Shown here piece after piece: positions 63,247 to 64,000 of a stretch of 64,000 bases of DNA. The first letter of the stretch is position 1. Every line of letters begins with the position of its first letter. Made by a program: the position numbers and the translations under genes. Source of the stretch: Aurantibrevibacter litoralis (GTDB taxonomy: Bacteria > Bacteroidota > Bacteroidia > Flavobacteriales > Flavobacteriaceae); NCBI RefSeq assembly GCF_034651555.1, contig NZ_JAYEEQ010000009.1:62001-126000 (forward strand), read 5' to 3'. A model generated the notes under the pieces. The model made no database searches. It worked only from the letters and a program-made list of their open reading frames with translations, and was not told the origin of the DNA.

Positions 63247-63564
63247 TTATTTAAACAAAAAACCGAGTCCCATTCTGCTTAACATTTTTTTTTCGAAATT
63301 CCAGAAAAATGTAAACTGTCCAAAAATCCATCCAAAAAACACAAGGAGCAGCTGATAAATAGGAAAAATAATTAAAATACGGAAGGTCCAATACAAGGTT
63401 CCAAAATACCAATCTACAGGAAAGATGTCGCGTGTAAACCCAAAATAATCGAGTAGGGGCTTAGCTACCTTCACCGACAACGAGCCGGTTACGGCAAACA
63501 CAATTAAAATAAGAACAACTTCCAAATTTGTTTTAATACCCCAACGGGCCTTTAGTTTTTCCAT
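63247..63564 (-). CDS. DUF6787 family small membrane protein
   Basis: A 105-residue flavobacterial membrane protein with three hydrophobic segments (about residues 14-32, 52-70, 72-90). The pattern MEKLKARWGIKTNLEVVLIL and FGTLYWTFRILIIFPIYQLL is typical of DUF6787. Relatives are sometimes labelled prolipoprotein diacylglyceryl transferase, but no Lgt motif is present. It lies about 35 bases after the next gene on the same strand. Function is unknown. Confidence 0.8.
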   Translation of the reverse strand: MEKLKARWGIKTNLEVVLILIVFAVTGSLSVKVAKPLLDYFGFTRDIFPVDWYFGTLYWTFRILIIFPIYQLLLVFFGWIFGQFTFFWNFEKKMLSRMGLGFLFK

Positions 63565-63596
63565 ATGGGCAAAAAATAAGAGCGAATATACTACAA

Positions 63597-64000
63597 TTAA
63601 ATTCGGGGGACAAAAGGACCGAGGCGTTGTTGGTATTTACGCTGAAAATAGACAAAGTAATTGTATAATTTATAATTTACATCATAGCCGTAATCTACAT
63701 TCCAATCATAATTTATCTGCAATTCATATAAATTGGGATCGTATTGTATGGGCAGCGTTACCCTTCTATTCCATTCTACAACCAGGATTCTATTCCGGTT
63801 TTCTAGAAAGGATTGCGAATAATACCCTTCCGGACGGGCTATACTACGAAGCCAAAAGTTAAATCCGGGTTCTATAATGATAATTTCGTACTCTGTTTTA
63901 TCGCTGGCTATGGTAATGGTGTCTCCTTCCGTTGCCCTAAAGGCATTTTGTTCCTCAGCCGTTATCGTTATCTCAGGCATTTCCTGTATGGATTTGCAGC
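63597..64000 (-). CDS. DUF6146 family lipoprotein (3' part, cut by window edge)
   Basis: A flavobacterial family of unknown function. The internal Met (MPEITITAEEQNAF) is not the start: the frame stays open to the window edge and reads Cys-Lys-Ser-Ile-Gln-Glu before that Met. That Cys could be the lipobox residue, so the signal peptide probably lies outside. Aromatic and Tyr-rich segments (GFNFWLRSIARPEGYYS, NRNRILVVEWNRRV, NYDWNVDYGYDVNYKLYNY) fit DUF6146. It precedes the DUF6787 gene in one unit. Confidence 0.78.
   Translation of the reverse strand, partial: CKSIQEMPEITITAEEQNAFRATEGDTITIASDKTEYEIIIIEPGFNFWLRSIARPEGYYSQSFLENRNRILVVEWNRRVTLPIQYDPNLYELQINYDWNVDYGYDVNYKLYNYFVYFQRKYQQRLGPFVPRI

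Noticed and set aside
1..64000. CRISPR array, prophage, integrative element, rRNA or tRNA genes
   Set aside because: No evenly spaced direct repeats, phage structural genes, integrases, transposases or cloverleaf sequences were seen on reading the intergenic regions; a tRNAscan or CRISPR search would be decisive.

Overview
The window is a stretch of AT-rich, densely packed chromosome from a member of the Bacteroidetes, almost certainly Flavobacteriaceae. The evidence is the gene content and order (dapA-bamD-rpoZ-coaBC-DUF4835-recN-fabI; lptG-lolA-ftsK-dgkA-tpx; hypothetical-trmD-rplS), several families largely restricted to this group (DUF6913, DUF4835, DUF6787, DUF6146, the long RpoZ-like protein), TonB receptors with an N-terminal carboxypeptidase-like domain, and promoter -7 boxes of the Bacteroidetes type TAnnTTTG. 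A Na+/H+ antiporter fits a marine or saline habitat. The genus cannot be fixed from the sequence. No prophage, integrase, transposase, CRISPR, rRNA or tRNA gene was seen.

Layout. 1-9 kb: a minus-strand run of envelope and housekeeping genes (ribB, lptG-like, lolA, ftsK, dgkA, tpx), then nhaC and a methionine gamma-lyase-like enzyme facing a divergent Lrp-type regulator. 10-25 kb: lpdA, rplS/trmD, a DegP/HtrA protease, dapF-GNAT-mltG, a small lysozyme-like protein, dnaA with a phosphatase and an RsmI-like methyltransferase, a thioesterase, and a ribD-HAD-DMT-YigZ operon. 25-30 kb: a GNAT gene, prmC, ligA, a fumarylacetoacetase-family enzyme and a small orphan. 30-38.4 kb is the most accessory part: a repeat element abutting a truncated acetyltransferase, a NagX-like membrane acyltransferase with a NIPSNAP protein, a YdeP-type molybdenum oxidoreductase with DUF7009-like protein and FdhD, and a 5'-nucleotidase split into two genes. 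38.4-51 kb: core biosynthesis and envelope genes, ending in a histidine kinase/response regulator pair. 51-56 kb: a tight minus-strand operon lolD, yggS, DnaQ/GIY-YIG nuclease, ion channel, miaA, gntK. 56-60 kb: folE, then a Tat-exported sulfite oxidase-like enzyme, a membrane cytochrome c and a fatty acid hydroxylase. 60-64 kb: a TonB receptor with a lipoprotein and a small His/Cys protein (possible metal uptake), and two small flavobacterial proteins.

The least ordinary signals are non-coding. A hairpin-rich repeat occurs three times (about 9.1, 30.0 and 35.5 kb), the second copy cutting off a GNAT acetyltransferase gene after about 40 codons. A 140-base nested inverted repeat lies in the 625-base gap between fdhD and the DUF7009-like gene. 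A 575-base gap downstream of lpdA may hold a small RNA. Among the proteins, the CoaBC enzyme has Ser where the catalytic Cys of the decarboxylase domain is expected.
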